Source: Entelurus aequoreus
Taxonomy: Eukaryota > Chordata > Actinopteri > Syngnathiformes > Syngnathidae
Assembly: GCF_033978785.1 (NCBI RefSeq)
Contig: NC_084748.1
Coordinates: 28,358,570-28,422,569, forward strand
Length of the DNA: 64,000 bases
Direction: 5' to 3'
In this document: positions 63,454 to 64,000 of the stretch, piece after piece
Layout: each line of letters opens with the position of its first letter
Numbering within the stretch: position 1 is the first letter of the stretch
The notes under the pieces: model-generated
The model's input: only the letters and a program-made list of their open reading frames with translations
Told to the model about the DNA's origin: nothing
The model's database searches: none
Translations under genes and position numbers: made by a program

Positions 63454-63524
63454 GGATTTTGACACGAGCACGGGGATTCGAGGGTTTTCTTGTACAGCCC
63501 ATGTCCTTCTCTAAGTTTGCAAAA

Positions 63525-64000
63525 GGGGATCGAGAAAGTTTACGTTCACGTCGTGATCCCTGCAAGTAACCGCGCTCCTCTACTCCATGGCAACGCGGCG
63601 AAACAAAAAACTTTCAACTCGGGTACCCTCCCGTTCTGGCGTCCAGGGGCAGTCTGGGCGGAGATCTGGTAGCAACACTGCTGCCGGTCTCCAACCAAGA
63701 ATACTGCAACTGAACGTTGAAGGGCTCACAGATGCCAAAACATCCGTCATCGAGCACATGGCCCACACCACCCAAGCCATGGTCATCCTCCTTCAGGAAA
63801 CCCACCGCCCAACAGCGGACAAGCTAGCGATCACCAACTTCACGCTAGCTGGGTCAATCCTGAGCAAGAAGCATGGCCTTGCCACGTTTGTCCACAACGA
63901 TCTGAGCTGGACCCTCGCCGATCGATCACCGGACAACTCCGAGATCGAGTGGCTGCGAGTGGACGTTGGCGACATCAAAATTGTCAACGTCTACAAACCA
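63525..64000 (+). mobile_element. non-LTR retrotransposon 5' end (runs off window)
   Basis: Unit sequence ends in AAAA at 63524 and GGGGATCGAGAAAG begins a GC-richer element with a coding frame. A forward-orientation 5' end inside the spacer suggests a full or long 5' end. The 3' end lies outside the window. Confidence 0.75.
63587..64000 (+). CDS. LINE APE-type endonuclease domain, N-terminal part
   Basis: Open from ATG at 63587 through the window end: 138 codons, no stop. Residues 1-36 are basic and low in complexity. From about residue 37 an exonuclease/endonuclease/phosphatase fold begins: ILQLNVEGL carries the conserved Asn of the first strand, VILLQETH the catalytic Glu, and the last residues IKIVNVYKP fit the next core strand. 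This enzyme type nicks target DNA for target-primed reverse transcription. The clade (Jockey/I/R1-type superfamily) is uncertain. Start choice is the first ATG after the element boundary. Confidence 0.8.
   Translation, partial: MATRRNKKLSTRVPSRSGVQGQSGRRSGSNTAAGLQPRILQLNVEGLTDAKTSVIEHMAHTTQAMVILLQETHRPTADKLAITNFTLAGSILSKKHGLATFVHNDLSWTLADRSPDNSEIEWLRVDVGDIKIVNVYKP

Larger units (their letters stand above)
63108..63524 (+). repeat. tRNA repeat unit 20 (partial)
   Basis: About 20 bp of iMet spacer joins directly to the 3' part of tRNA-Gly, followed by tRNA-Asn. It then stops in the post-Asn spacer where a LINE begins. Confidence 0.88.

Noticed and set aside
1..64000. rRNA, snRNA or host protein-coding genes
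   Set aside because: None of these could be recognised on either strand outside the tRNA units and mobile elements.

Overview
The window is vertebrate nuclear DNA, almost certainly from a teleost fish. It contains no bacterial-style operons. It is built from nuclear tRNA genes with internal A and B boxes, a V-SINE-like and a second tRNA-derived teleost-type SINE, hAT transposons, L1/Tx1-like and L2-like LINE fragments, and two decayed endogenous retroviruses. The initiator tRNA copies match the conserved vertebrate sequence. No host protein-coding gene is visible.

Most of the 64 kb is one tandem array of a multi-tRNA repeat unit, about 20 complete or broken units, mostly 2.1-3.4 kb each. The order is constant: a spacer of about 350-420 bp; tRNA-Val on the minus strand (anticodon AAC or CAC); 241 bp; tRNA-Gly(GCC) on plus; 222 bp; tRNA-Asn(GTT) on plus; 233 bp; a degenerate Asn-like tRNA on plus; about 265 bp; then a nested satellite of initiator tRNA-Met(CAT) copies on plus, with a 201-bp period, or 188 bp where the 5' end is deleted. 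By reading I count 18 tRNA-Val (10 AAC, 8 CAC), 17 full and 2 truncated tRNA-Gly, 16 tRNA-Asn, 14 Asn-like relics, 63 full-length iMet copies, 38 iMet copies lacking the first 11 nt, and 3 iMet fragments. Only 11 iMet copies are identical to the conserved vertebrate sequence; 38 carry a C56G change in the T-loop. In iMet entries, 'nt n' counts along the 72-nt gene, and C56 uses standard tRNA numbering (nt 55).

The array is interrupted by later insertions. These are a V-SINE-like element (6149-6390), a 603-bp non-autonomous hAT with a perfect 8-bp target duplication (12624-13226), an 8.45-kb retroviral element with TGTAGT...ACTACA LTRs (14248-22701), a composite of two LINE fragments and a hAT 3' end (31561-33277), a 7.6-kb gammaretrovirus-like element (36115-43733) with a 45-bp minisatellite, and the 5' end of a LINE whose reading frame runs off the window (63525-64000). 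Several units (5, 10, 13, 19, 20) have internal deletions that join tRNA flanks directly to the iMet satellite. Units 17 and 18 are near-identical recent duplicates.

Functionally this looks like a tRNA-gene amplification locus evolving by unequal exchange and gene conversion. It mixes apparently intact genes with copies changed at invariant tRNA positions. How many copies are transcribed cannot be told from sequence alone.
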